In this document: in pieces, positions 23,467-35,250 of the stretch | Numbering within the stretch: position 1 is the stretch's first letter | How the letters are laid out: the number at the start of each line of letters is the position of its first letter | From: Phlebotomus papatasi | Taxonomy: Eukaryota > Arthropoda > Insecta > Diptera > Psychodidae | DNA length: 64,000 bases | NCBI RefSeq assembly: GCF_024763615.1 | Contig: NC_077222.1 | Coordinates: 56,606,001-56,670,000, forward strand | Direction: 5' to 3' | Made by a program: the position numbers and the translations under genes | The notes under the pieces: generated by a model | What the model was told of the DNA's origin: nothing | What the model saw: only the letters and a program-made list of their open reading frames with translations | Databases searched by the model: none

Positions 23467-24288
23467 AAAAGGCACTTAAGGTTTTTTGCCTGCCATCAAG
23501 CAGTTATTCGAGTTTGAAAATATTGGCAGGAAGGATTTTAATATAAATGTCATGGGCAACATAATGGGGATATTGGAAAAATTGTTAGACACTTCGATCT
23601 TGTCCATTTTCCTTATGATTTATCAGTACTATCCAATTTTGCATGGACTCTTGCCAAATGCAAAATGTTCGCTCACAAGAACCCTTCCGCAAATGTTACG
23701 TTATAGAGAGAAATACGTAAATGTTTAGGGACATAAATTTAGCATTATATTGTCCTCCATGACGCCTTGTATGATTGTACAACATAAAAGCTGAATTATT
23801 TATATGGACTCTCTCGCCACGAAACAGCCATAAACATTCACTTGAAAAAGGGTGGGTAGACGGTGTAAATAAGAATTGATAAAATCATAATTAATGATAC
23901 CATATTTGTGTTGGTATTATAGGGATATACGAAAAATAAAATCTTATAATGTTGCTGTCCAAATTCTTTTAGCATTTCTTTTCGTCTACATTAAAGTTCA
24001 AGGTGGACTTTTATGTTACGCAGTAGAGTACAAAAACGAAATTTTTACCTTTTATTACTCTTTTGTCCTTTGTAAATACATAATTTTGTAATAATTTGTC
24101 ACGTCAATTAAAAAAAGTCTGTAATATCATATTTTACCGTTTTAAAATTAGAATGATAAGACAATTTCCGAGTGATTTTTTTTCTTTAATTCACTGTATA
24201 TAATTTTTTTAATACGTTTATTCTTAAAAATTGTGGGAACTTTCTTACTAAATAAACTTATTTACTTACAATATTTATTAAGGTTTTA
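23462..24288. other. Non-coding stretch
   Basis: Open frames of 80 and 65 codons at 23486-23728 and 23894-24091 lack any recognised motif. The first has a plausible amino-acid mix but no splice or homology support, so it is left uncalled. Confidence 0.35.
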
Positions 24289-24432
24289 TGCCCAGCGTAC
24301 AATAACTTTTGTTTATAAACATGTTTTCAAAATTTGGTATGGGAGTGAGCGAGATGACTAGATCTAGATTTCATTCACTTCCACGGAAATATCAATAACA
24401 TGTTTACAAAACAAAAGTTATTGTGCGTTGGG
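24289..24432. mobile_element. MITE family B, copy 2
   Basis: Ends TGCCCAGCGTACAATAAC and GTTATTGTGCGTTGGG form an inverted repeat that continues through TTTTGTTTATAAACATG / CATGTTTACAAAACAAAA. TA lies on both sides. The centre includes GAGTGAGCGAGATGACTAG. Non-coding, 144 bases. Confidence 0.8.
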
Positions 24433-24454
24433 TATTACACATAAATGATTTTAA

Positions 24455-24598
24455 TGACCAGCTCACAATCACTTTTATTTGTAAACATGTTTTCAAATTT
24501 CCGCTGAGTATGAGCAAGATTACTAGATCTAGATCTCACTCACTCTCATTGAAATGTCAAAAACATGTTACTAAACAAAAGTGATTGTGCGTTGGGCA
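24455..24598. mobile_element. MITE family B, copy 3
   Basis: Same orientation as copy 2, and 22 bases from it. The left end is degenerate (TGACCAGCTCACAATCAC). The right end GTGATTGTGCGTTGGGCA is followed by TA. The shared centre is GAGCAAGATTACTAGATCTA. Confidence 0.78.
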
Positions 24599-24796
24599 TA
24601 ACTCTGATAACGCAAGGTATTTGTAGGTGAGTACATAATTTTCCTGATAAATAACCTTATTACAATTCTTCTATTTTTAAATCCATAATCGAAAACTACA
24701 AACTGTCAGTATTATAAAATCGACTTGTCAGAATATAAACTGAATAAGTCGATTTTTTCCTAAATTCTGTTTTTTCTTTCCCTGTGAATATTATAT

Positions 24797-24935
24797 CGGA
24801 AAATTAATGATTCTTAAAGTTATAGGGGGTTCAAATCTTAAAAATCCTATATTCAGCATGTAAAATCTCAACTTAAATCGCTCTCCTGTACAGTTGGCCA
24901 TTCGCCACTTATTCGTTTTATATTCTGACCCATCG
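24797..24935 (+). repeat. Dispersed repeat family G, copy 1
   Basis: Homologous, in opposite orientation, to 34062-34197. Shared blocks include TTCAAATCTTAAAAATCCTA, GCTCTCCTG and CTTATTCGTTTTATATTCT. No ends or target duplication resolved; unknown class. Confidence 0.6.
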
Positions 24936-27900
24936 AAATATGACAATAAAGACCTTTCAGGTAATCTAAACTGAAACTATAAATATGATTTTTTAAACTA
25001 TGATTTTATAATTTTATTTATTTATGAATTTTTCTTTACCTAACTAAAATATTGCAATGGTTTTAGAAAGTCAAGGAGTGTTTCGTACATTTTTTACCAA
25101 AATACTACCCAATTTTCCACAGTCATTTAATTATTTCCTGATCAATTTTGTTATTTTACTAACAAAATGTCCTTTTGCTATATGATAGGTAAAATTCTTG
25201 AATAGTTTTATCAAAGGGAGAAATGAAAGTTTAGTTTTAAACTTCTTAAAACTAAATGTTGTCAAATGTGTATTTTTAACAATATTGATATCATGTTTTT
25301 TCTTAAATTTTATGCATAAAAACAGTCTTCAAATCTAAATGTTCAATTTTGGTAAATAATTTATCAGATTCATTGTTGTCTTTGACATGTTTGTGTATTA
25401 ATTTCTATATACCAGTTCATATTTTATGAATTTTTCTGAACTGATATTTTAAAAACTTCTTTACTAGGCCAATTCATTGTTAATTAGGGGTCGTTCCATT
25501 CTAAAAGTTTTGTCTGTCAAACCTTTTTCAAAGGAATATTTTGAATGTGACCCTCTGGTAATTTAATTTTCACTAATGAGCTTTAAATATTCTGTGAATT
25601 TTTGAAGCATAAAGAATGTTTAATTTATATATGATTGGCATCGCGTTTTAAGAGGCCTTGCAATATAAACTTTATTTGCAGAGCAATAATTGAAATAATT
25701 TCTGTATTTGACATTCTTTAGTTCAGATTAGTGATGATTGTGTTGATGATTATTGGTTAACTATAATAGATTTTGTTCAGAATTCGTTCTATCCTGTGGT
25801 ATTGTCAGTCACTTTCCTAAATATCCGGCTGTTTTGGCCCGGAACAAACTACATAGGTGCAATATTCTTTTCTCGAATGCTGTATTTGATGCATTTCAAT
25901 TTCGTTTCTCAATTTGAGACATTCGATTTTCCTGTTCGTCTTTTAGAGAACATGGTGGCTGACTATTTGTTTGACAAACAACCACAGAAATGGGAAGATA
26001 TTACGTATATATATATGTATAGTATAGTTTATGTATTCAACTGTTTAGTAGAGTATTTCGGGAATACTTGAATATGGGATGGTCCAAAAAAGTATGTATA
26101 CATGGAGATGCTGTATCTATCATTGGAGAAAAATTTATAGTGGTAGCTTTTTTGACTGTGACGAGTGTTTGGTGAAATTTTCTCAGTAAAATGCACTATG
26201 AATAATTTCTCTGAATAAGAAAGATACACGGAAAGGATAAGTTGTGAATTTTTGCTGAGTTTAGACAATGTATTTTCCACTCACGTAGCAATTGTTGAGG
26301 CATTTTACAGCATTTCAGAATTGTTCGAAAGAATACAGAGTTGCTACAACTGGAGCATTTCCACACTTGATGATGATGATGGTAATACAAAAGGATCTCT
26401 CGTAATAATCTACGCCATTTCCCATTTAATCAAAATGCCAGCGATAAATGTGGTCTCTTCCTTGGCACAACTTTATGCCAAACGCCCTCCTCTTTACTCC
26501 TTCACATCGTGTTTTTCTGTGGAAGAATGTACTAAATTGCTAAATTCTGCCAATTTCATTCGCATCACATAATTCGTATTTCAACTTTTCTTTGTCCACT
26601 TTAAGATTCAAAAGTTTTTTAATGATCAGACTTGAGCTTGGTAATGGACTTTGCATTTAATAGAATAAAATGTCTCAAATGAAAATCAAAATGAACTGGC
26701 TTGAAGCATTTCATCTATGATGTTTATGTATTTTTCATTAACCAATATTCTAATAGTTGAATTTAATCAATAATCTGGGAAAATTGAAGAACAATTTATA
26801 CGACAGAGAAGACAACGAATTAAATGGATTTTACCTTAACTCTTGACCTCGAAAAGTCGAAAAATTATGAAAAGCACTCACGCTATACAGCACATTAAAA
26901 AGTTTGATCTTTATTACATTACTCTTTGTTATATCACTTGTTTAAATATTATCTTCCCTGAGAGTTCTCTTGACTTTTCATATTACACGTAAAGAATGTC
27001 AGAAAAAGGCATTTAAAATAAAAATAAGAACAAATAAATATTCTGTAGGCGAGTTTTTTAAAATTAAAATATTTTCATGGAAATTTTATTGAAATAAAAG
27101 TATCTGTATACGCTAAAAAAATTCCTTCAATGTGTAAATCATTATATTAACTGATGGTATTCCCAAAACTATCACATTTTGCCAACATGCAATTTTGAAA
27201 ATATTTCAAATATTTAAATAAATTTCCATATAAACACTCAACGAGTTTTGCAAATCTAAAATGTGCTTCAATGTTATTCAGAATACAATATTCACATCGA
27301 AGACATTCTTGGAAAGAGTTGAAATTGTTCTGAAATTCAAATGCAATGCCGCATGGAACTCATTTTCTGTCATTTGGGTTTAAAACACGTCTGAATGTGG
27401 ACATGTCTGAATAAACGAACGTATAGTATTAGGTTTTTTTTTTCTAGAGAAGTCCCCTAAGATTAATACTCATTGTTTCGCATAGTGTATTTTAAATGTT
27501 GGTGAATTTCAAGTTCTATCCAATAAATTTTCAATTCTTTTACATTAGCTTAGTAATGAATTCAGCAAAATGAATGAATGTTATCCCTTTAATAGCAGTT
27601 AATTGATAAAAGCTTTTATCTCGGGTAATAATTGAAATATTCTGGGAATTTAATTGTCGTGAAAATAATCAATTGATCTCCCCTGAAACCATTTAGAGCT
27701 AAAAGAGTTATATTTAAACACCCACAGCGATGGTCATAGAGTAATTTTCACTCGTCGTTATACTTCAATTATACCTATGTTGTTTTTATAAATATTTTAT
27801 CTTTCCATGATACTTCCATTCTTGCATATATATGAGAATTAACTAATTTACATACTAACACTCACGGATGACCCAAAATAGGGACTTTTCTTTCACATTA

Positions 27901-29632
27901 ATTAGATCTGTAAAATTAGCATGTACCTTTACCGCAGCACTTTTCCAAATAAATGTATAATTTATAAAAAGGAACGCTTTTGACAACGAGAATATAACTT
28001 AAATCGAGAGGGTATTAGATTCATAAAAAAATTGTATTGCAATATAGCTCCTTTGTGATACAACTAGAAGTATAGAATTTTTGAAATCTGAAAAAAAAGA
28101 AGCAGTAATTTTAATATCTAACAATGGTAGGATCGGTGGGGTGCATAATAGTGATAATAGTATATAGTTCATACAATACAGATTGCATGAAAAGTTCGGA
28201 GAGAAGTAACACATTATTTTATTTTATTTTTAATAAAGCATCTTCCTTAGTCACTAATTCTAATATTTTTTTTTAATATTTTAATAATATTTAAATTTAT
28301 ATATTTTACATATTTTTGTATTTTTAAATTATAATTACAGAACGACACCGATAGAGTAAATTCCTAATAATTTTGAACACCTTAAAAAATACGTAAAATT
28401 CCAGGTAATATGTCCAACTTTTAAACCACTTTTGTTAAATAAGAATATGAGATAATTTTTAACGAGTGAAATAGTAATTACAATAATTATTATCTTAGAA
28501 TATTGTAGATATATACAAATAAGAATAAAATGCGTTGAAATTTTATAATGTTTTGGATGATCAAACAATCCGTATTTTAAATCGATTCAGCAATATATGG
28601 ATTATGAATCGGAAATTTAGTGGAAGAAAATTCAGAATTTCGCAATTTCTAATTAAAAAATACTCCAGTCTGTTTAAAATTTTGATACTGATTTCTATTA
28701 TTAGGCTTAGATTTAATTTTTATTTTTAATATATCATAAATTGTATAAGAATTTAATTTTGCATAAAAACGTGTTCCAAAATTGTAGTCGCTAAATTTGT
28801 TCTCAATATTTTCAGTTATTTGCGATTCTCTTGTTGATATCAATGATTCATTCATTTAGCGAAATACGAGAGTTTTCGCGTATCGCTAAAAATACTCTCC
28901 TCACTTTGTTTGTTTGTCATATTTCTATGGCATAATTTGTGAAATATGCTTTGTATAATAATTGTGATAAGAACAATAAAAGATAATTTCCTCGCGATTT
29001 TATCGTTTAATTAATCTCATGCAAATCGATTTAATCCCCTATAATTGATACCAAAGTCTCAACACGATATGTTATACACCACTATTGCATTAACTATTCA
29101 TGCCATTTGGCATAAAAATCTAATCAATTTTACTAAAATAAGTGGTGGAAATGGAATTGTGACGAACAATTAATCTCAAGGATTGAAGCTTTAGCCCTAA
29201 TGATTGTTGTTTCTGTACTGTGTACCTTTGCTATCCACATTCAGACTGTTTGAAGTTTATCGCAATTAAGTAGTAACTATACATAGCTTCTTTATACAGT
29301 AAATATTTACTTTTCTTCACTATCGCCTTCGGGGGTAGCCCATTTTAACACGTGCCTCTATGTGGTGGCAAAAACTCAAAGTCGCGAACATGAAGCGATT
29401 AGCTGTTTATTGTATATAAATTCTGTATGAGAGAAGGTGAAATTTGACGAAGCTAGTATAATGGGGCATAAATTCAATTTCCTTAGCATAATTCGTCATA
29501 CAATTTACGAAAATGCTGTGAAGCGCTAAGATACTTTTTGCCATTATTCCTTTATACAAATTTTACAAAATTTAAGATTTATATCACTGTTGGCTTATGG
29601 AAAATTGAGAAGCATTTTGTTTATTGACTTGT
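24936..29632. other. 4.7 kb without recognised features
   Basis: AT-rich with many short open frames on both strands (for example 25796-26071 and 26252-26572) that carry no recognisable domain. No clear inverted repeats. Possibly intronic. Confidence 0.35.
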
Positions 29633-30554
29633 GGATTGTCTGCAAGATGTTTACATTCACACTTCACCTCCCTATAAGGTGAATCACTAAATGGATTTTT
29701 TAGGTTATGGGTCAAATTTCTTCCGAAACACATTCCGAAGAATAAGAAGAAGAATGAAAAAATATTATTTGACAATTCCGAATAACTGCTGTGATTCTCT
29801 TTTTTTCACAGCTATTGTAATCGACCGATTTGATCAATTGTCAATTTGTTAATAGTACGGAATATTTCTGATTTCATAAAATTACCTTCATAAAACACAA
29901 TTCTCAACAAAAACAACATTTTTTAAGCAACTTATACTACGGTGCGACTCTGATACCTTTCTGTATTGTAAAAGTGCTGGATTATTTTTGCTGTGGGTGT
30001 GTCGTTTGGTCACAAAATGACACCCAGGATTGTTTTGAGACACTTAGGAAGAAATTTACAGGTAATTAGAGGATTTGCTTCGAATGCTGCAACAGAAAAT
30101 ACTTCCGTGTATGACGGATCAGCGTAAAATGATGAATTTCAGGGGATTCCTGCTGCCTATTCAGTGTAAAGATTTTGGTATTGTTCAATTACGTAAATAC
30201 TACAGGAGGACACAGGCATCGATCTTCGATGCCTTCTACATGCTTTAGACCTAAGTCAAAAGAACTGCTGCCATTGAGTGTTTGGAATTCATCAGTACAG
30301 CGAGTACAGCAGACATTGCACATTTGTGACATGTTAGTAGGAACGTGGTATTTTTAATAATAAGAATCATAGAAGTAGAGCTCCCACGGGTTGGATTTCT
30401 TGCGTTGCGTACGTTTAGGTAACGTACGTTGTGTACGTACATACGGTAGGAAAAAAATGTTTTGTCATACGCTTAGTGCATTAGTGAAACTATTGTTATT
30501 TGAACAGTTCTTAAAAATTTGTGTTCAACATACGATTATTAAATGTGTAGCTCA

Positions 30555-30611
30555 GAGGCAAAATGGCACATATCCTATGCTTTAGCCATAGGATATGTGC
30601 CATTTTGCCTC
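30555..30611. repeat. Perfect 25-bp hairpin
   Basis: A 25-base arm beginning GAGGCAAAATGGCACATATC pairs exactly with its inverse across a 7-base loop (CTTTAGC). It could form a cruciform or a precursor-like RNA hairpin if transcribed. Located in the foldback-like element. Confidence 0.85.
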
Positions 30612-30830
30612 AGAGCTCCACAAATATGTCTAACACCAAAAGGATTTAAAGGTCAGGTAACTTATTTTTTATAGTTCATCTTTTTTTAATTTTTCTTCCC
30701 CATTTTCGAGTTTCGAAGATCCTTGGAGAGCACTGTAGCAGACCAACAAAACGATCATTGATAAAGCACGTAAGTAGAATTGGTCTAACGATGATTCATA
30801 TTCTCACATTTATAATGGTATTAATAGCAT

Positions 30831-30883
30831 GTAAGTATTTATTTTATTTTTATTAAGGAAATAAAAATAAAATAAATACTTAC
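30831..30883. repeat. Perfect 24-bp AT-rich hairpin
   Basis: GTAAGTATTTATTTTATTTT followed by TATT pairs with the inverse ending CTTAC across a 5-base loop. The GTATTTATTTT part recurs at both outer edges of the array pair (31006-31016, 32929-32939). Confidence 0.85.
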
Positions 30884-30891
30884 GTTCTCAA

Positions 30892-30986
30892 ACGATAATT
30901 CATAATGTCGAAAGAAGTAAAAAAAACCATGTATCATGTCTTTACAATAATTCTTAATGTCGAATATCGACATTATGAATTATCGT
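30892..30986. repeat. 20-bp inverted repeat with 55-base spacer
   Basis: ACGATAATTCATAATGTCGA at 30892-30911 is exactly inverted at 30967-30986. Confidence 0.85.
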
Positions 30987-31034
30987 CTATCATAATAGCA
31001 CTTATGTATTTATTTTAATGTGGCAAAAAACAAA

Positions 31035-31830
31035 TGGTCAGTAAAAAGTCAAAAGTCAGCAGAAAATCAAATTTGATCAGCAAATAATTCGAAATATTCA
31101 ACAAAAATTTCCAATTTTGTCAGTAAAAAGTTAAATTTGGGCAGTAGAAAGTTAGAGTTGGTCAGTAAAAACTTCTAATTGATCAGTAGATATATTCAAG
31201 TTTATCAGTAAAAAATTAAAAATTATAATCAGCAAAAAATTAAAAATGGTCAGTAAAGAGAAGATATGGTTAGTAAAAAAATAAAAAAGAACAGTAAAAA
31301 TATTCGAGTTGATCAGCAAAAAATTAAAAATGAGCAGTAGAAAAAAATTAAAAAAGCAGTAAAAAATTAAGTGAGCAGTAAAAAATTAAAAGTGGTCAGC
31401 AAAAAATTAAAAAGGAGCAGTAAAAAATAAAAATTAATCAGCAAAAAATTAAAAGAGTTCAGTAAAATATTAAAAGTGGTCAGTAAAAAATAAAAATCGG
31501 TCAGTAAAAAATGAAAAGTGTACTGTACAATAAAAAACTAAAAGTGATCAGTAAAAAATACAAATTGATCAGTAAAAAATTAAAAACGAGCAGTAAAAGA
31601 TAAAAATTGGTCAGTAAAATATTAAAAGTGAACAGTAAAAAATTGAATGTGGTCAGTAAAAAATTAAAAGTGGTCAGTAAAACATTAAATGTGGTCAGTG
31701 AAAAATTAAAAGTGGCCAGTAAAAATTAAGAGTGAGTGGTCAATAAAAAATTAAAATTGGTCAGTAAAAAAATAAAATCGGTCAGTAAAAATATAAATTG
31801 GTCAGCAAAGAATAAAAAGCCAGTGATAAT
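31035..31830 (+). repeat. Tandem array, ~20-bp unit (GGTCAGTAAAAAATTAAAA)
   Basis: Dozens of diverged units of about 19-21 bases, consensus GGTCAGTAAAAAATTAAAA(GT). Variants replace GGTC with GAGC or AGTC. The facing array at 32280-32910 has the same unit in reverse complement, so the two arms could fold on each other. Confidence 0.9.
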
Positions 31831-32279
31831 CCTAAATCAGCTTATAAAGGTGTATTTCCTTCGAGATCGGGAATCTTCGTTTTTTTCCATTTTGTTTTTT
31901 ACATTTTTGTTTTTCCCAGTTTTTTCTTTGGAATCTCTGTCTTCAGTAACTTTTGTTTTTTGAAAACTTTGTCTTTGGAAATTTTGTCTTTTATACATTT
32001 TTCACAATTTTCATAAATTTTGTCTGTAACATTTTGTCTGTGCACAAGCATATTTTATATCTTTCCATAAATTTCCCTTTTGTCAAAAAATTTCCATTTG
32101 CCCCAAAGGACGAAACTAAACACCTCCCAAAAACAAGAAAATTTTGTTTTGTCCCAAAGTACGAAACTAAAAATTTCCCAAAACGCAGAAAATTTTCCTT
32201 TGCCCAAAACGACGAAACTAAAAATTTCCCAAAACAGAAAATTTTTCTCTGCCCTGAAGGGAAATTTTCAACTTTTTTT
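31831..32279. repeat. Centre between the opposed arrays, with its own repeats
   Basis: A T-rich segment with repeated TTTTGTCTTTGGAAA-like motifs is followed by about three units of a ~55-60-bp repeat (32097-32255) containing GACGAAACTAAAAATTTCCC. The 144-codon open frame at 31953-32387 is a product of this repeat, not a credible protein. Confidence 0.7.
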
Positions 32280-32910
32280 TATTTTTCACTGATCGCTTTT
32301 TATTTTTTGCTGATCAAATTTTATTTTTTATTGCTCAATTTTAATCTTTTTACTGACCATATTTTATTTTTCACTGATTTTTGCTGACCACTTTTTATTT
32401 TTTACTGACCGCTTTTGATTTTTTCTGATCAAATTTAGTTTTTACTGCTAGTTTTTAATTTTTTACTGATCATATATTATTTTTCACTGATCACTTTTTA
32501 ATTCTTTGCTGATCACTTTTTAACTTTTTACTGATCATGTCGAAAATTTTTACTGCTCGTTTTAAATTTTTTGCTGACCACTTTTTGCTTTTTACTGCTC
32601 ATTTTTAATTTTTTGCTGCTTTTTTAAATTTATTTAATGATCATTTTTATTTTTTTGCTGACCAAATTCAATATTTTTACTGTTTATTTTTAATTTTTCA
32701 CTGACCACTTTTTATTTTTACTGATCACTTTTTGTTTTTTACTGATAATTTTTTATTTATTACTGATCATGTTTTATTTTTTACTGATCACTTTTTACTT
32801 TTTACTGATCATGTTTAATTTCTTACTAACCACTTTTAATTTTTTATTGACCGCTTTTAATAAAGTACTGCTCTTGTTTTATTTTTTACTGATCTTTTTA
32901 AACTTTTTGC
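32280..32910 (-). repeat. Tandem array, same ~20-bp unit, inverted
   Basis: Units of TTTTAATTTTTTACTGACC type, the reverse complement of the array at 31035-31830. Units are diverged, and some read CTGATC or CTGCTC. Together the arrays make a ~1.9-kb foldback structure. Confidence 0.9.
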
Positions 32911-33451
32911 TAAATACTTACTGCGTAAGTATTTATTTTGTAATATATTTTTCTTTTATTGAGTTTTTTTTTTCTCATTTCAAATTCTCAAGGATCTTCG
33001 AAGAGAACTACTGCAGACCAATAGGAAGATGATTAACAAAAATATCGAGATGTCTGCAAGTGCAAGTATATGTAGAGACAACTGATATATACAATAAATG
33101 TAAAGAAAGAAATAAAGTCGTTCATAAATTATCTTCTTTTATTTAACTTCGACTTTCGACTCTTTTAAAATTCAAGGTAATTTTTCCCTTGTCTTCACGT
33201 ACGCGTTCACCCAAATCTCAAAATCCTATTTTCCCTATTTTCCTAACGACCCCCTTAACTTTCTTCAGATTTTTTTTCTCGCGAAACTTATAGAAAATCA
33301 TTAAATGTGTTTAATTTTAGACTAGAGTATGTGTGATGCGAATATCTTTCATTTTTTATCCATAAATTTATACCCAGTTTTGTATATAAATTAAAAGTGA
33401 AGGGAGAATCACACCACGCATAAGCTATAGCAACCTTACTCTGAATTTTTA

Positions 33452-33485
33452 TTTGGCGCCATCCGAAATTTCGGATCCCGCCAAA
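33452..33485. repeat. 34-bp near-perfect palindrome TTTGGCG...CGCCAAA
   Basis: The left half TTTGGCGCCATCCGAAA and right half TTTCGGATCCCGCCAAA are inverse except at two positions. It lies 42 bases inside the right terminal repeat of the foldback-like element, a plausible protein-binding site. Confidence 0.75.
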
Positions 33486-33795
33486 CCTGAGTAGACATTT
33501 TGATGACGTACTGTGATGGCGCTGATTTTAGTGATTCACCTTATAGGGAGGTGAAGTGTGAATGTAAACATCTTGGATTGTCTGAGGGTTTTAATAATAA
33601 TTTATGGTGGTTTTCTGCAATGATCTTGAAATTTATCACATCTACATGTTCATACTGATGTGGTTTGTATCAATTAAAAAGACTAAAAAGATAAATAAAG
33701 TAAAATTTCAGTATAAATAATGAAAATACGCAGATGTAGAGTTCATTGAGAGTCTTATTTTTGAAGAACACCTAAGTTTTTGTCATTTTTTGCTT

Positions 33796-33920
33796 AAATT
33801 CGGGCATTTGGAACCGAAATGTCACCCGAAGATAGAAGTTCGGGCGTCATACTGTTTGAAATGCAACGATTTTTTGTTAATCTGAATATTCAAATTTATT
33901 GTAATTTTCATGAAAAACCC
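33796..33920 (+). mobile_element. Truncated copy of MITE family F
   Basis: Aligns with the left part of the element at 16466-16807: AATTCGGGCATTTGGAACCG, then GTTTGAAATGCAACGATTTT. The CAGTAGACTCTC end and the right half are missing. Confidence 0.65.
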
Positions 33921-34061
33921 CTTTGAAGTCATGAATTTTATTTTTTCTAAACTAAATATAATAATAATTACATTAGCTTTTAGTTTGTTTCATAAATTTC
34001 ACTATTTCATATTTATTACAAAAACAAAGATTAATGTCTTCCTTAGAAAAAACTATCGACG

Positions 34062-34197
34062 GCTTAGAATATAAAACAAATAAGTCGCGAATGACAAACT
34101 TTGCAGGAGAGCAATTTCAGGCTGGTATTTTACACGCTGAGTATAGGATTTTTAAGATTTGAAACCCCTATAATTTTGGTAATAATTAGCTTTCCGG
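34062..34197 (-). repeat. Dispersed repeat family G, copy 2
   Basis: Inverted homologue of 24797-24935: AGAATATAAAACAAATAAGT, CAGGAGAGC and TAGGATTTTTAAGATTTGAA blocks. Directly abuts the MITE at 34198. Confidence 0.6.
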
Positions 34198-34456
34198 CAC
34201 TGCGAAAAAACGGGGATGCGATTAACTTTGTTTCCTCATAACTTTAACACTTCTTAGGTGTAAAAATATGTCAACATTTTTTAATGTTAATTTTACATCT
34301 TTTTAAGGGTAAAACTAACATGAAAAAGGGTAACTTTAACCCCTAATACACCTAATAAGCATAATATTTACACAGATTTCGGATCAATACTGCAGGTGCA
34401 GGGTAGAATAAACATTTCCGAAATGTTATTTTAACTTTTTCGGATTTCTCTCAGTG
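34198..34456 (-). mobile_element. MITE with EnSpm-like ends, copy 2
   Basis: Reverse-complement homologue of 906-1157. One end is CACTGCGAAAAAAC, the other is GATTTCTCTCAGTG. The interior carries GGTGTAAAAATATG, GGGTAAAACTAACATG and TGTTATTTTAAC blocks. Non-coding. A 3-bp target duplication is not evident. Confidence 0.65.
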
Positions 34457-34563
34457 GGTATAATATTCACAGGGAAGGTAGAGGGTATCAAGGAGTACCC
34501 GAAAAGCGAAAAAAAACAAATTTTGAAAAAAAAGACTTATTCAGCCTATATTCTGGCAAGCCT

Positions 34564-34673
34564 TGGCCTCTACACACGAGAAAAATTTATGTCCATATTG
34601 AAGCAAGTTCCCTATGCTTGTGTAGGAAACACTTTTCAATATGGACATTAATTTGTCCAGTGTGTAAAGGCCA
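34564..34673. mobile_element. ~110-bp hairpin MITE, TIR TGGCCTYTACACA
   Basis: The left arm (TGGCCTCTACACACGAG ... TTATGTCCATATTGAA) is inverted at the right (TTCAATATGGACATTAA ... GTGTGTAAAGGCCA). The terminal GGCCTYTACACA resembles family A ends. The 65-codon frame crossing it is not credible. Confidence 0.65.
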
Positions 34674-35250
34674 TTAGACTTATGGAAAATAGAGTTCTTG
34701 CTACACTTCTGAGTTCTAGTATTGAAGTATTGAAGTTTTTGTTTAGGACTTTAACTCTAAATCAAAATTTAAAAAAAATCACCTTCTTCTTAGAATAATT
34801 ATTAATTTATGAAATTTATTGGCAGTGAATAAAGTGATTAGTATTGTTTTATGCTTTTCTAAATAAGATTCTTTGGATTAAAGATCAAGCGATATTAATT
34901 AACACTTTGTCTAAAACACTCTCAATGGAAGAAAATAGTGATTCATGTTAGTCGTAATTATGGAAAAATTTATGTGAAGGTGTTAATATCTTTATTTGTG
35001 TGTTCACTCGAGAAGATTCAAGTAAAAATTTATTTGAATTATGAGTTAGAGTATTATTTTTTATGTTCCGAAGTTTAAGTTTGGGATTAAGACTAAAGAA
35101 ATATCTCAAATCGTGAAATAAAGGATTTAAAAGAAAAAAACTGTGAAATATATTTGGCTCTGAAATGAGATTTATAATACTTTATGCAGTGAAATGCACA
35201 TGGTGTTATGAAATATTGAAAAATTAAATGTTTACAGATGGATAATCTCC

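Larger units (their letters stand above)
29643..33575. mobile_element. Foldback-like element, 49-bp TIR and 9-bp TSD
   Basis: The 49 bases at 29643-29691, starting CAAGATGTTTACATTCACAC, are an exact reverse complement of 33527-33575. Immediately outside, GATTGTCTG is repeated directly at 29634-29642 and 33576-33584, a 9-bp target duplication. The 3.9-kb interior is non-coding. It holds three perfect hairpins (30555-30611, 30831-30883, 30892-30986), an opposed pair of ~20-bp tandem arrays (31035-32910) and a palindrome at 33452-33485. A 9-bp duplication is seen in Drosophila FB and in Mutator-like elements; family membership here is inference. No transposase is present. The array pair may itself be a nested element. 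Confidence 0.8.

Noticed and set aside
25796..26572. Pair of ORFs of 91 and 106 codons as exons of one gene
   Set aside because: No shared domain, no convincing donor and acceptor pair, and competing minus-strand frames of similar size cover the same bases.
31953..32387. 144-codon open frame between the opposed arrays
   Set aside because: It is Phe/Lys-rich and periodic because it reads through ~55-60-bp tandem repeats and the T-rich array; no domain, and the frame exists in parallel on other frames.
31035..32910. CRISPR-like array
   Set aside because: Units are short, A-rich, contiguous and diverged, with no constant-length unique spacers, and the setting is eukaryotic.
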